Positions 36,516-47,909 of a stretch of DNA of 64,000 nucleotides are shown here, in pieces; position 1 is the stretch's first letter, and each line of letters starts with the position of its first letter. The position numbers and the translations under genes were made by a program. The DNA is from Paramacrobiotus metropolitanus. Taxonomy: Eukaryota; Tardigrada; Eutardigrada; Parachela; Macrobiotidae. The notes under the pieces are model-generated. The model was not told the origin of the DNA and ran no database searches. It saw only the letters and a program-made list of their open reading frames with translations. The stretch is from positions 744,001-808,000 of the forward strand of contig NW_026570234.1 in the NCBI RefSeq assembly GCF_019649055.1, read 5' to 3'.

Positions 36516-37479
36516 GCATAACCAGTTGACGTGTTGAATAACGAACTGGCGTCAGGATACGTGAAGTTTTATTTTGTTCAGCATACTCGCATTTTTTGTT
36601 CTTGATGCCCTCTATCGTTGTCATATCTCTAACGCACTGCCTTGACCTCGTATTTATGCAAATGAAGATAATTTTTTGCATACTGTGAACGCCGTCGTTG
36701 CGCAATGCGAAACTGCGAATAATGCAGCATTGTAGAAAAAAAATTGTATTTTGCCAGCGTGGATAACAGTTATTTAGTTAATGGTAGTGACTTTCACAAA
36801 TAAGTGCGGAGAGCAGTATGTATACAAATTTCAGCAGTCCTACTGGGTGGGTAGTTACTGACGTCGAAAACAAATTATAATAAGTCTTTTTTCGCCACAT
36901 ACAGATACATATAAATTCGCTTCGAGGTACACTACGAAGTACGAAGACTAATTCGGACTTCGGTCCAGGAGAGTTTCTCCTCGGATAAGCAGTTCCAGTA
37001 CATTTTCAAGACGACCCAAATAAACATCGAACGACTTGCTCCAAATAGCAGCTCTTCTTAAGACAAAAGCAAGAGAATGCAAATTTTATCATACAAGATA
37101 TATGTAGACAGATAAGTATACGATAATTATAAAAGCTGCCCATGCATAAATGCGATAGAAATAATCAACAAAAAGAGTGAATGAACGCGAACAAAACTTT
37201 AATAGCACCATAACTAGCTACAGGTTATCGAGGTAAGTTAATATCCATTCAGCATCGCAAAACAAAACAGCAACTCGAAAACCAGGAACAGAATTCAGTA
37301 ATATAAAGGTTAGTATACTAAAACTCGTAACGCTGTACACTCCGTCAGTAAGTTAGTTACTAGACGCTAGTTAACAAATGAAAACCTTAAACGCAAAAAA
37401 TGGTCGATCCAGTAGTTATTCAGTCAAGAAAAATGTTTCCGTCGCCATTGCTCTTATCAAAACAACTACATGAGCAGAC
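36516..37479. other. Convergent 3' flanks, no gene seen
   Basis: About 960 bases between the stop codons of DCLRE1A and the Tudor gene. AT-rich; the open frames present are short and lack domain character. Confidence 0.4.
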
Positions 37480-39600
37480 TTATCGTTCCTTAAAAAATCG
37501 CAAAACTGGACGTCCAGAGTGTCCGTATCCAACGCATTCCGCTTCAATAATCGTCCCCATCTGGTCAACCAGATCGTATTCGTCAGTAATGGCCACCGTA
37601 TTGTTCTTCAAGGGAGCTGTTTTCAGCGCAACACTGCCAACCATATACTTTTTCGAAACCGCAAGAGCACGAGGAAGTCCACAAACCGGGATGCATTTCT
37701 TTCCTGATTCTCTCTCCTTGGAGATTTCGTCTTCCTCGTCCAACGTATATTCCGCTTCAAACGCTCGTCTGGCAATCTGCACTGGAATTACGCTGGGCAA
37801 CTGCATTAAATCCTCCACCCCGATTTCCATACGAACACCCGAATCGATCAACACGATTTCTACGCGCGTGGGAGATAGATAGTCAACATCCAACGCAAGG
37901 ATACAGCAAACTTCGGCTCGCCTGCATTTACCCTCGTGAACCACAATATACGAATTCTTTTCCATAATGAGTGTCGCCGGTGTCGGCGTGGCAATTTCCC
38001 GTGTCCAATTCTTTTCCAACGATTCCACAATATCCGCATCGCCATAAAACATCTTCCTCCAACGAGATTCCCAGGATTCAACGTCGATACCCGCCGGATA
38101 GGAAACGATGACGCGGTTAGAGTAAACATACTGCAGCTGCAAGGTACATCGCTGACCAGCGGGTAAGAGATGCGCTTCGGGGAACTGCAAGGCGGTGCAC
38201 GATCGCATCCCGATACTGGAGTACAAAGTCACTTTCTCCTGGTAGAACTGTCGCATTTCAATTTCGGAATCCAATTGAAGAAGACTAGTGGCTACATCTG
38301 AAGACGGAAACCTATATTATTATTGTATCATGCTTAAAGCGATAACCGCGCAAATGCTAATTTCACTCCTCTACATTTATTACTATAAGATGTTTGGAGC
38401 GATATCCGCGCAAATGTTTAAGTATTTAATTCCAACCCACGATATTTAATTTATTAATTTCTGACCTGGCTAGAAATACCAATAACCGTGAGATCGGGCA
38501 TTAGCAGTTAGCAGCACCACTGCACCAATATGACATCGACCTCTGGCTCAGTGACCTGTTGCCTACGACTAGTAAAAGCCTATGAAAGGTCACTGTCAGA
38601 GCAGCTGTTTTTGCGCCTATTACTTTTCATTGCAGTACTCCACTGCTGTCTACCGCCGCTAATATGTGACAAATTTCGACTGTCCTTCTTTAGCAATCCT
38701 TAATAGTTCGCTGCATCGAAGATCGTAAGTTATATATTAATCTGGTTTGGTGAGGAGCTCGGAAGTACATGAGTAATACCATGCAGCGATAAACGAGGCG
38801 AAAACACATTACTGCATAATACTGCCTTCGCTAGTGAATCAACAGGAAAACATCTAAACGTACATACCTTCTTCCGGGTTGTCTTCTGAAAACAGAAGCA
38901 CCGCCAGACAGGGCCGCCAAAGACCCGGAGCCACCTCCATATGACGGTAGGCCACAACTTCGCCGTCCACGGGGCCACCGTTGAAAACAGACCTCAGGTA
39001 CTCCAGATGATTGTCCGCCAAAACCAAGTATTCCGCCTCGTTCTTCGGATTGACCAGCAAACAGGAATACACTGTAGTCGGAATTTCATAACCCGTTGTG
39101 AGGTCCGGATCGACCACTTTGATACTGTTCTCATTTGACAACGCTTCAACAGACCCGAAATCTTCATAGAAAACCAGTTTCTCACGTCCGCACACACCCA
39201 AATATGTGGCACGGTACCACTTTCCGTCCGCTGGATAGTTGACCAAACAGGGGGCGCCAAAAGACACAATGCGCTGACTAAAGCTCAAGGTCGGATAGCT
39301 GGAGAATGCAGACTGCCACTTGTTGACGTGAGACGCGAATTGCTTCTGCAGGAAGTCCGTACGAATGTGAACGAAGCCCTCAGTGTTCATCAAGGCAATC
39401 CGGCCGTAAAAACTGGTCCTGACTGCTGGGAACGGCGGGGATGGAAACGCCTTCGGCTCATAAAATGATCGCACCGATGATGTCATCACAGGGCCAACTG
39501 CCTCTTCGGGTTCCGGTGCGTCATTTGATGCGGCGGATGAAATAAGTCTACGCTTGAATCGCGTAGTTGGACTACGCGCGCGATGCTGTAATCCATTCAT
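37480..39600 (-). CDS. Tudor-domain protein (TDRD-like)
   Basis: Tudor domains bind methylated arginine or lysine; multi-Tudor proteins of this style act in germ granules and the piRNA pathway. Exons 38868-39600 and 37480-38297 (phase 1) encode 516 aa from MNGLQHRARSP. An in-frame ATG further upstream lies before a splice acceptor, so the true 5' exon is probably non-coding. The first Tudor core (about residues 110-170) reads FGAPCLVNYPADGKWYRATY followed by VFYEDFGSVEAL. A second, more degenerate one (about residues 370-420) reads RRAEVCCILAL and VEIVLIDSGVRMEIG. The aromatic cage looks intact in the first (W, Y, F) and poor in the second. No helicase, KH or zinc finger was seen, so the exact orthologue is uncertain. 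Confidence 0.72.
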
Positions 39601-40430
39601 GTTTCCTAAAAACAGACAATCGTTAGTTAATGAACTCATAAAGTGATTTTCGACACAAAAAAGGCAAGACTTACACCTGCACTCCTGCAGTATCTTTAAA
39701 TCCAGGCTTTAGCAAGCAGCCTAGCACTGTATTAATACCAACCAATCTCTTATAATGTCAGTCTAATTTTAAAAATACACGTTACACGTATAATATATTC
39801 CGAAAACGAAAGTTTTAATTAGGTACGCTCTGTGGCTGACCGAGAATACAAAACGCACACTAATTCTGTAAAACGCAAAGCAATCCTAATCAGAAAATAT
39901 AGCATTGGTCTTCGACGAACTTTTCGTCAAGCCTGTAACCAATCGAAACATGCCTGAATACAGCCCTGATCTATCTTTTATATCGAAAGCCAATTACCAA
40001 AAAGCACATTAAGAAGGCAACAAATATCAAAGCTCCTACCTTTTTCTTTGGTTTCTCAGCCAATATGGAGGCAGCAGGGCCGTCTCAAAAGTACGTAGCT
40101 TTGAGTAAATTTGTTTCCAACTTGTACAAGCAGATGCCATTCACACTTTCAGCAGAATTATCCAATAACTAGAACAAGTAGTAGATAACAAGACTGGCAA
40201 ATGTAATACAAGAGTACCAGCTAACAAGAACAAAATCATAACATCATTTCCATTCAGCTAAATGAAAGGCAGAGCATACATCTTCCTTCTCTATCATGTC
40301 GCTAAACGTACCGAGAACAGAAACTGCATTTCCTCGCCGAATACCAATTCTTCGGCGTAAAAACTCTCCTCAGCGGGGGTTGCCTGTACAGCTCTACTGT
40401 CGATAATCTTTCTCGACAGCTCTTTGAAGA
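39601..40430. other. Upstream of the Tudor gene, no gene seen
   Basis: A likely 5' UTR exon and promoter region of the Tudor gene. AT-rich with no supported coding frame. Confidence 0.35.
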
Positions 40431-40479
40431 ATTTCTTCGTCAATGGTCCGAATGTACCCGTACTTTCGAACGCCGGCGG

Positions 40480-41051
40480 TTAAACGATGTAACTTTCGAC
40501 GAGTTAGGCCGGCATGGACTTCGCTGTAAGCGGTCTGCCGGAAGACTACCACGACATGACGGAATCAGCGCGGAATTTGCCCGAGGATTGAAGTCAGCCG
40601 GTTTCCCTTCTAGAACGGAACCAAAAGGTCTGTCTGTGAAGGATAAGAAAAGGCCGGACGTGATCACACTAATACCGTGGGCGCGCGGAAAACCGCTGGC
40701 CATAGGCGTTACCTGCGTGGACACGCTGGCGGCTCGTATATCGACCGCCTTTCCGTGAACGCCGGCGCAGCAGCCGAACTCGCTGAAAGGAAGAAACCAG
40801 CGAAATAAGCTTGGATGCAAACAAGATACGATTTCGTTGCTGCTGCCTTCGAAATTTACGGACCTTATGGAGACGGTACTAAAAAGCTAGCGGAAACGGT
40901 TGGAAACGGTATAACGACTTCAACTGGCCAAAAGCGGGCGATAGAGTTTTTTAAACAGCGAATATCTATGCAAATACAACGGGGAAACGCGATTCGTGTA
41001 ATGGGTACGATCCCCGATCAGGATAGCATGGAGGAAATGTTTCTTTTGTAA
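40480..41051 (+). mobile_element. Decayed retroelement 3' fragment A
   Basis: The plus strand encodes the tail typical of animal non-LTR retroelement polyproteins: GRHGLRCKRSAGRLPRH, then LKSAGFPSRTEPKGL, then a restriction-nuclease-like block KRPDVITLIPWARGKPLAIG. The frame breaks at a stop near 40757. In another frame it resumes as YDFVAAAFEIYGPYGDGTKK and ISMQIQRGNAIRVMGTIPD, the usual C-terminus of this family. No reverse transcriptase core lies nearby. It is a broken, non-functional remnant. Confidence 0.7.
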
Positions 41052-41099
41052 ATGCCGTTTTGGTCTGGTGCATAGTTTGTACTCGTACCATGATACTTA

Positions 41100-41500
41100 T
41101 TAAAGGCTTTGAGTCCTGTAACGGTCTGCCAGCCCGCTATACTTTCCTAACTTCCGGTTTTCCCGTAATTCCGCTTCGCTACCCGGCACTCTGAACGTCT
41201 GGGCGATGTACGTTTGGGCAAATGTGTCCGCCACGGTTACATCCCACACTAGCGGCTTTCCATTTTTCCAAGGGAAAGCTGTCACACCATCGGGCCGCTT
41301 TCCATCGCCTCTGTCTAAACCCATCGGCTCGAGCGAGGATGGCACTTTTGTCGAACTCAGCGCCCGCTTGGTGGCTTCGTTCAAGACAGCGTGGACACGG
41401 TGTCATCCTTTCGCTAACTTGCGTACCAATCCATGGTGTCCAAGACTGTCTACGGACTACGATACCTGCACCGCACCGACAAACATGCTTTTCACAGACT
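41100..41500 (-). mobile_element. Decayed retroelement 3' fragment B
   Basis: The minus strand encodes the same tail block as fragment A: HGLVRKLAKG, a stop codon, HRVHAVLNEATKRAL, LEPMGLDRGDGKRPDGV, and LVWDVTVADTFAQTY, ending KYSGLADRYR. The RPDG...WDVTV pattern is the PD-(D/E)xK-like nuclease signature of these elements. Opposite in orientation to fragment A and clearly degenerate. Confidence 0.7.
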
Positions 41501-41749
41501 GGAGCTCCTAATTATAATCGCCGCGCCACGGCAGTGCGCAAGTGTGCGCCTTCCAGTACATTTCCGAAAATTGAAACCGGTAAAGCTGATAGCCAGGTAT
41601 AACAAGGGCTTACAAGGGATAACAAGATAAGAAGATGTATTTTGTTCAGCTATAGCCAGTCACATACAAATAAGCCCGCGCTGATGGACACAAATAAAAC
41701 CATTCAAATTTAAACATTAAAAAACAGCCAAAATTGTCATACGTCATCT

Positions 41750-41945
41750 TAGGACGAGTATTCAGTGTCCCAAGAACGGCTGCTGCATTTCCTCTAGCTA
41801 CCGCTAAACTTAAACACTGTCTCAAAAACGCCACTGATCGAGGCTCCCCGGTAGCTTCCCGGTTTTTCGGCCGATGAAACGAGTCATTTCGGCAGAAGCC
41901 GTGCCAAATGCTCCGAGCGTCTCGACTACCAAATTAGTCTCATTT
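41750..41945 (-). mobile_element. Decayed retroelement C-terminal fragment C
   Basis: The minus strand encodes VVETLGAFGTASAEMTRFIG and, after a frameshift, FLRQCLSLAVARGNAAAVLG. This is the stretch that should follow fragment B in the intact protein. It lies on the wrong side of B for one continuous copy, so it is a separate insertion or a rearranged piece. Confidence 0.65.
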
Positions 41946-41999
41946 CCTCGACGGAAACATGCTTCCGACACTTACTGCTTCCAGCGAACTGGGCCGCTT

Positions 42000-43318
42000 T
42001 ACGGGTTTGAAATACGCTAGCGTGGATGTAAGACAAAGACAGCAAGCGTCCGAGCATGTACTCACACTACTCCCTTACCGTCACGCATGGGAATCAAGGT
42101 CATACCGTCCGGCCACCGCGATCTGATGCGATCCCGTCCTCGATGCTTGTGGTCAACACGCATTTTACTTGGATCACCACTCCACTTCTAATGCGTACCT
42201 GGAGGTACGAAGGTGCCTCAACTTTGTTACGGATGCGATTTGGAGTGCTGCTGATCTTGTTGTTCTGTGGCTTTGTGCCTTGTGATTTTCGGCCGATGCT
42301 CATTTTGGTTTGAAAAGTACAAGAAAATGTTACTTTCGATTTAGCTATGCCGGTAACTTAAATCCAAAAACAAGTGTTACCAAATGCCCTTGGATTAGCA
42401 TCCAGCAGACAAAATGTGTTGGAAGTTCATATGCGGCTTGATCATGAAGCGAAAAAAAACGGGGGCTAACTAATTCACCGGTAGCCATCAACGACCAACA
42501 CCTAACCATAAACACTACTCTACACTGTATGCGATATACCTTGGAGTCGAAGTCAACACTTAAAGTGCGACAAGCAGTCCCAAAAAGGATTAAAGGGCAA
42601 CATCAACATTGGTACCCACAAGATTAAGCGCATCAAGCCCGGTCTCATCGATCCCAGCGAATTAGTGGTCACCCTTCACCACGCTTTCGTCCAGCCATAC
42701 AAAGATTGCTGTGCTATGGCATGGTCGCCAGCGTTTCTGGGAGAGCATGAGAAGCGGATACAACGGCAGCACGCAGTCTTACGGCATCACCGATATTAAT
42801 ATTATCAGGAAGCGGGCAACACCGGAACTGTACCAACGGCTGGGTGCCGTCGTAGCAGTCGACCGATGGCGCCAGAAGGAAGTAGGGTGGTTTTTGGTTG
42901 TACTAGATCCGAAACCGGCACAATTGTACCGTACATTACAAGCGTATAAATAATATGTTTGAGTTGATTTTGTTTAAGGATACCAGACCGCTTCGCAACA
43001 AAAAATCGATTTTCTTTCTTGTTTTGTTAAGTTGGTTTTCACTATTGGTCCGCTTTCGCTCAAATCGAGTAAGTTAAACATTCTAACTGCAACTCCAAAT
43101 TTACGAGTTACTGTACCAAACATTACAAAATTGCTAATCCACAGTGCAATACTGCCAGCCGGCCACTGCCACGAATATCACGACTCCTAACATTGAGTAC
43201 TTGACATTCGGTAACACGTTCTATCACACTGTCGCTCCGGACTTCCGAATGAAATACAACGTCAGCAATATACGGAACATTTCCGTCAGCCGCAATAAAT
43301 AAATATTATCCACCGTTT
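42000..43318. other. Unresolved coding-like fragments
   Basis: Several plus-strand stretches look protein-like but do not join. A signal-peptide-like start lies at about 42234 (MRFGVLLILLFCGFVPC). A frame near 42600-42790 contains IKPGLIDPSELVVTLHHAF. A frame at 42711-42953 ends WFLVVLDPKPAQLYRTLQAY. An Asn-glycosylation-rich stretch at about 43143-43302 reads NITTPNIEYLTFG and stops at TAA. They could be exons of one secreted protein or a decayed gene next to the retroelement debris. I could not find consistent splice phases. Confidence 0.25.
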
Positions 43319-44890
43319 TTAACTGGGCTTCTTCAGAGTAAATGGCACAAAGCTATCCTCTTCGCTATCGTCACTATCCTGGTGGTTTTCGGTTAATGAA
43401 GCCGCTGGTTTCTCTCCCGGGGCTCTGGGAATGGTTAACTGTCCCTCTTGACACATGTTCACTGGTTTGGTTAATTTATATTCAGGCCCATACTCCACTT
43501 CTACAATTCGATCATCAAAATCGCGTTGTCTTTCAATATCTTCTGTGAAATCAATATCAGACAGCGTCTCGAAATATTCCAACCCAGGGGACAACTCCAG
43601 TTCGTCGTCTTCCTCTTCTTCGTCCTCTGGGCCTTCATCTGCAAACGCAGCAATAACCAAGCTAGCCAAGGCATGAAACGTTGAAACAGCAATGTTACGG
43701 CAGAAGTCATGCCTTCTGAAAGCTCTTCCAAATCAACCCGGAAACCCACGAACAATTTTGCGGGTTCTGATGCAGTTGCTGTGTCCGGAGTAATCCCATA
43801 ATCTCTGAGCGATTTCTGATTCTCGAGAACAATATCCGGCTTCATATAGATTCGCATGTCATCGGGAGATACCTACGGTAGGAAATTCAAAGTCGATCTC
43901 GTCATTATATAATCGATCGTCAACACTGAAGACTGGCTACCAGTTTCGCGAATTATGCTTACCCCAACTACATCTTCGATAGATTCTTTCACAGTAATTA
44001 CGGGAACAATGTCCCATAGCTGCATTTCGTACGACTCGAACATTCGGTGAACGGTCAAAAACACACACGACAAACTACTTTCCGACAGCTTTTCCATCTG
44101 CGCCGACCGTGATGCAGCACTGGATTCGTTAGGCAAATTCGTCTCACCATGCATCTCATGTAGATCCTAAGGAAAGCAACGAATAAAAAATTAGCGAAAG
44201 ACAAAACGCGGCGATGGCATGTGTTCCTGCTTATTCATTTACCGCAAAGTATAGCACAGTAGTTGAAATTATTACTCCAGCATTCGTAAAGGTCGACAGG
44301 AAACCGGCGTAACTTTGCGCCTTGATACCGCCTAAACTTTCATAAACAAGCTTAACATTCTGAACTTAAAAAGTACTACTAGTACTTGCTTGGGTAGCTA
44401 CTGCACAAGCCTGTATCAATTAATTCTCTTATGTAGGCGCAGCACAATAAAATCGAAGCACGCAAAACAGGATCGAACTACTCAATAGGATATATTTAGC
44501 GTTGAGGACTTCGAGGCTGACTGACATGCGAGTTATCCTGCAAGTTGCAAGTTCCTCAAACAAAGGAAGAGCTATCACAAGTTTTTACAGTACAGTACTA
44601 TGAATATACGTCTTACATAAAATATTATTGCCACTCGTGGCTACTAAAATTTCCAAACGAAGTTAAAACTAAACCTTACAATCAGAGAAGCTAAAATGCG
44701 TACGCACGTGGAAAATCTCGTTTAGGTCCAGAATATCTTCACGGTTCTCCTCTTCAGGAAACATCGTTTTATAAAAGTAGTCTATCTCGGCTTCCAGAAT
44801 GGGGTTATAGGCTGTGGGGTTCGTGGGGTTCTTGTTAGCAGAGCTTTCCGATTTTCCAGTCTTAGTTGTATCTGGTATGCGCTCGTCCAT
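43319..44890 (-). CDS. Protein with an Elongin-B-like ubiquitin fold and acidic tail
   Basis: The first three exons join in phase: 44675-44890, 43963-44166 and about 43699-43872. The middle matches Elongin B: VFLTVHR..., TVKESIEDVVG, DDMRIYMKPDIVLENQKSLR (human [20 protein letters not shown]), DYGITPDTAT and KLFVGFRVD. Elongin B is a 118-aa adaptor of Cullin-RING ligases and the Elongin complex. Here the domain is preceded by about 85 unrelated residues (MDERIPDTTKTGKSE...). It is followed, across an unresolved junction near 43660, by a strongly acidic tail (EDEEEEDDELEL ... DSDDSEEDSFVPFTLKKPS). I could not find a splice that joins the tail in phase, so the C-terminal boundary is uncertain. 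It may be a diverged paralogue rather than true ELOB. Confidence 0.55.
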
Positions 44891-45712
44891 AGCGATTCTT
44901 TAATACACGGAACGGATAAAACAATCAGATTCCTTCCCTGCGAACAAACGCAACCATAAAGTGTAAGTTCAAAAATTTATGGTACACAGAAAACAGTAAA
45001 TCGAACTCTCAAGGAAATGCTAACATACCAAACGAAAATCTCAAAAGTCTATGACTTATTTCAGCCCATACATGAACAAAAAGGTTTCAAGGTAAAGGTA
45101 ACAAAGAAGAAAAATTAACGGTAATTGTCCAGTCTACCCACTTTGTTACTACGTGACGGAACGCATGATGTATCGGATGATACTGGAAGTACTTACTAAC
45201 TTACTTTCGACAGCTGGATTGTTTTATTCTGTTCTGATTGTGAGGTATTCGCACAGTATTACAAAGCAGATGCTGCGCCATTAAATCACCATCACTCCAT
45301 CAGTATCGTAGGGGTACTGTATTCATTGTAGACGACGCGGCCATGTGTGTACGCATACTTCTCTATCGGTAATGTTGCTCAACAAAAATATAAATATTCC
45401 ACTTACTTCCACTTCCATATTTCAAATTGTTTTCATTCTGGGGGAGCCCATTCCAACGTCAAAAAATCTCTCCGACGAGAAATTTCCAAACTGTCTGCAA
45501 GATTTTATTCGTTACTATTTCAACTGTATCTGGAGCATCGGTTTTCGGGGTTCCAGGCACTGCACCCGAATCCTCATGTACGAAACATTGACCTACAACC
45601 AACCCAACGATTTTAAATACAACTACAACTAAAAACAACAACAAACTTTTACAAAACAACTACTTTACAAGACTACAACTTTTACAATTTTAAATACAGT
45701 TACAACAAACCG
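44891..45712. other. Intergenic, no gene seen
   Basis: Upstream of the Elongin-B-like gene and downstream of PIGQ. The overlapping open frames at 45345-45632 are short and contradictory; none was accepted. Confidence 0.4.
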
Positions 45713-47375
45713 TTATGCCAAGTTGCCAACTGTAGCAAACAAATCACATCAGTGAAATCCGTGTTCAACCAAACAGTTACCACGATAAGATGTGAACCGC
45801 TTATTTAAAACGTTCGAACGTGCAGCCGGTTCGATATGCTACTCGTAACAAGTAATTCAAACAAAATGTATCCGAATGGATGAACAAATTCTATAAAGTA
45901 GGACGACATTACTAACCAAATCGGAAACAAAATTCCAACCATCTGCTGACCAGTATGACAGGAATCTGCAGCACTTTCACGGCAACATGAAGCTGCAAGC
46001 ATCAAAACAGACGATGCTAAAATCTTTCCGACAAAAATTCGTACACGTCAAGCGCCAAACTGAGCAAAGCAGAAGTGACACTGCAATAGCGTACAAAATA
46101 CATTTGCCGTTCTTTACTTACGGTTGCGAATACCACATAAAATGTTAAAACTGTCGGCAAAAGGAAGAGCATGATGGTCAGTAACATGGATCCCACAAAT
46201 AACTGATCAACTGAGCGTGGAATATGATCCACCCTTTCACGCAAAGGATTCCATTTCTTCCCGCGAAATAAGCGGCCCAATGCCAGCAACCCTCGCAGCT
46301 GCATGTTGTACAACCTAAAACGGCACAACTTTTGAAATGATAAAGTCAAGGTTTCAAGAGTACTCGCGCCATTTGAAAATTAAACTGGAAAATGCAATTT
46401 TTTGTTTTTACAACTACTACCTGTTTAGCGAAACAAGAAAATGAGAGAAATTAAATGAACTACGTAAATGCCGTATAAACAAAGTTTCCATACCGCCCCA
46501 TGTAGATGTAAAAGCAATGAATGTGAATCGTGAACAGCGCAATAATATCCGTCAGCAATGCCATTTGAACAGACACACCCATCAGACCCGCAGAGCACAC
46601 GAAATAGCCACAGTCCTCCCAGATCGAAGTCAGTGCGTTAATATACACTGTGAAGAAGAAAAGCATTTACTATCTCTTTACAAAAAATAAAGATTAAACA
46701 TAAACTGATTGGAATTATAAGCAAATATTAGTAAATTTAGCAAATATTAGTAAATTTAAACTATAATACCAAAGTATTTTTCACGATGTATTTTACTTTA
46801 AACAAACGTACTCTGCCACAAGGAAATATGGTGTTTGAAAAACGTTCCAAGAGTGGCCTAGAACACAAACTGTATATGACAAACATTCGAAAGCAAACGC
46901 CAAAACAGCTCGCAAAATATGCAAGAAAAAAACATACCGCGAGTTCTTTGTTGAGTTTTAGTCCAACCGGATTGCCCATCAGCCAATCCAGCACGCCACT
47001 AAGGCTAAACGTGCTATTCTAAAACAAACGAAAAACAGGATGTTTTAATCTATAAACAGTGTATCGATAACACATACGGTGACATACTCTGAGAATCGCC
47101 AAGCAGCGAACTGAAACATTGTGACAGATCTGCTGGTCTTTGCCAAGCACGAACGATACGAGCAGTCCGCCAAGACCGATATCAGCTATAAGGAGAAAAA
47201 CGGCAACGGCGAGATAACGGTAACGTCCGCTACCTCCACGTTCCTCGAAAAACAATGTCCGTAGGTGGGATAAGAACGCAGCACGGGATTTAAACAATCT
47301 CAACACTTCCGAAAAGCGAGCCATTTCGGACATTCTGCATCTTCGTGGTGTTACGCTCGGAGCGATGTCGTCCAT
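45713..47375 (-). CDS. PIGQ: GPI-GlcNAc transferase subunit Q (Gpi1)
   Basis: Part of the ER-membrane complex that adds GlcNAc to phosphatidylinositol in the first step of GPI-anchor synthesis. Seven exons join in phase: 47088-47375, 46938-47018, 46812-46857, 46494-46647, 46122-46314, 45917-45992 and 45713-45729, giving 284 aa. Family blocks are DWLMGNPVGLKLNKELA, LGTFFKHHISLW, MALLTDIIALFTIHIHCFYI, the hallmark LFRGKKWNPLRERVD, and LTIMLFLLPTVLTFYVVFAT, with about six hydrophobic segments. The human protein is much longer at both ends; this one is nearly the bare Gpi1 core, and the last coding exon is only 17 bases. Head to head with NDUFA2. Confidence 0.94.
46721..46758. repeat. 19-bp tandem duplication in a PIGQ intron/flank
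   Basis: gcaaatattagtaaattta occurs twice in a row between PIGQ exons. A simple local duplication with no coding role. Confidence 0.6.
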
Positions 47376-47909
47376 AACTGCCACTTGATACTACACCTAC
47401 TGCTTGATCTGGCAGCAAAATAGAAAAGTTTTAAAGTGTCTTAATAGTATCAACTAGCGCCTTTTATCTCGAAAGTCGAAAGAAATAACAACAAAGTTTG
47501 ACAAGGAGGAAAGATGATGGAAGAAAGACGAAGAAGCTGCGCTTAACCGTGCCGCCCTGTGGTGCCAGTGTGTTGTTTGGACCGACTTCAAAACCGAATC
47601 ACTCAGCACAGTTTTTGTGCTTACTTAACTGTTTTTCGGGTTTTGCTTTGAAATAAAAAAATTAAAAATCATAGTATTGAAAATTTTAAAACTTTAGTCA
47701 CTGGTTTGAAGTCCACAAACGAGGTTATCGTGAAGTTACTGCTGATCGTGAAATCCAGGATTGCAGGTAGGTACGTGCATGTAAGCGTAGGTTAGCTTGC
47801 AGCTGCTTGCTGCTGCTTGGGCCAGCGACTTTTAGCTGGGCCTTGCTGCTTGCACTTGGGACATTAATATTTGGAGTCTCTAGACTCACCCCATTTTATT
47901 TTCTGTAGA
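47376..47909. promoter_or_regulatory. Shared upstream region of PIGQ and NDUFA2
   Basis: 534 bases between divergent start codons. A splice acceptor (ttttctgtag) lies two bases before the NDUFA2 ATG, so NDUFA2 has a non-coding first exon within this region. No clear core promoter element. Confidence 0.45.

Noticed and set aside
41206-41602. Long plus-strand frames over retroelement fragment B
   Set aside because: They are the antisense of the minus-strand retroelement coding sequence.
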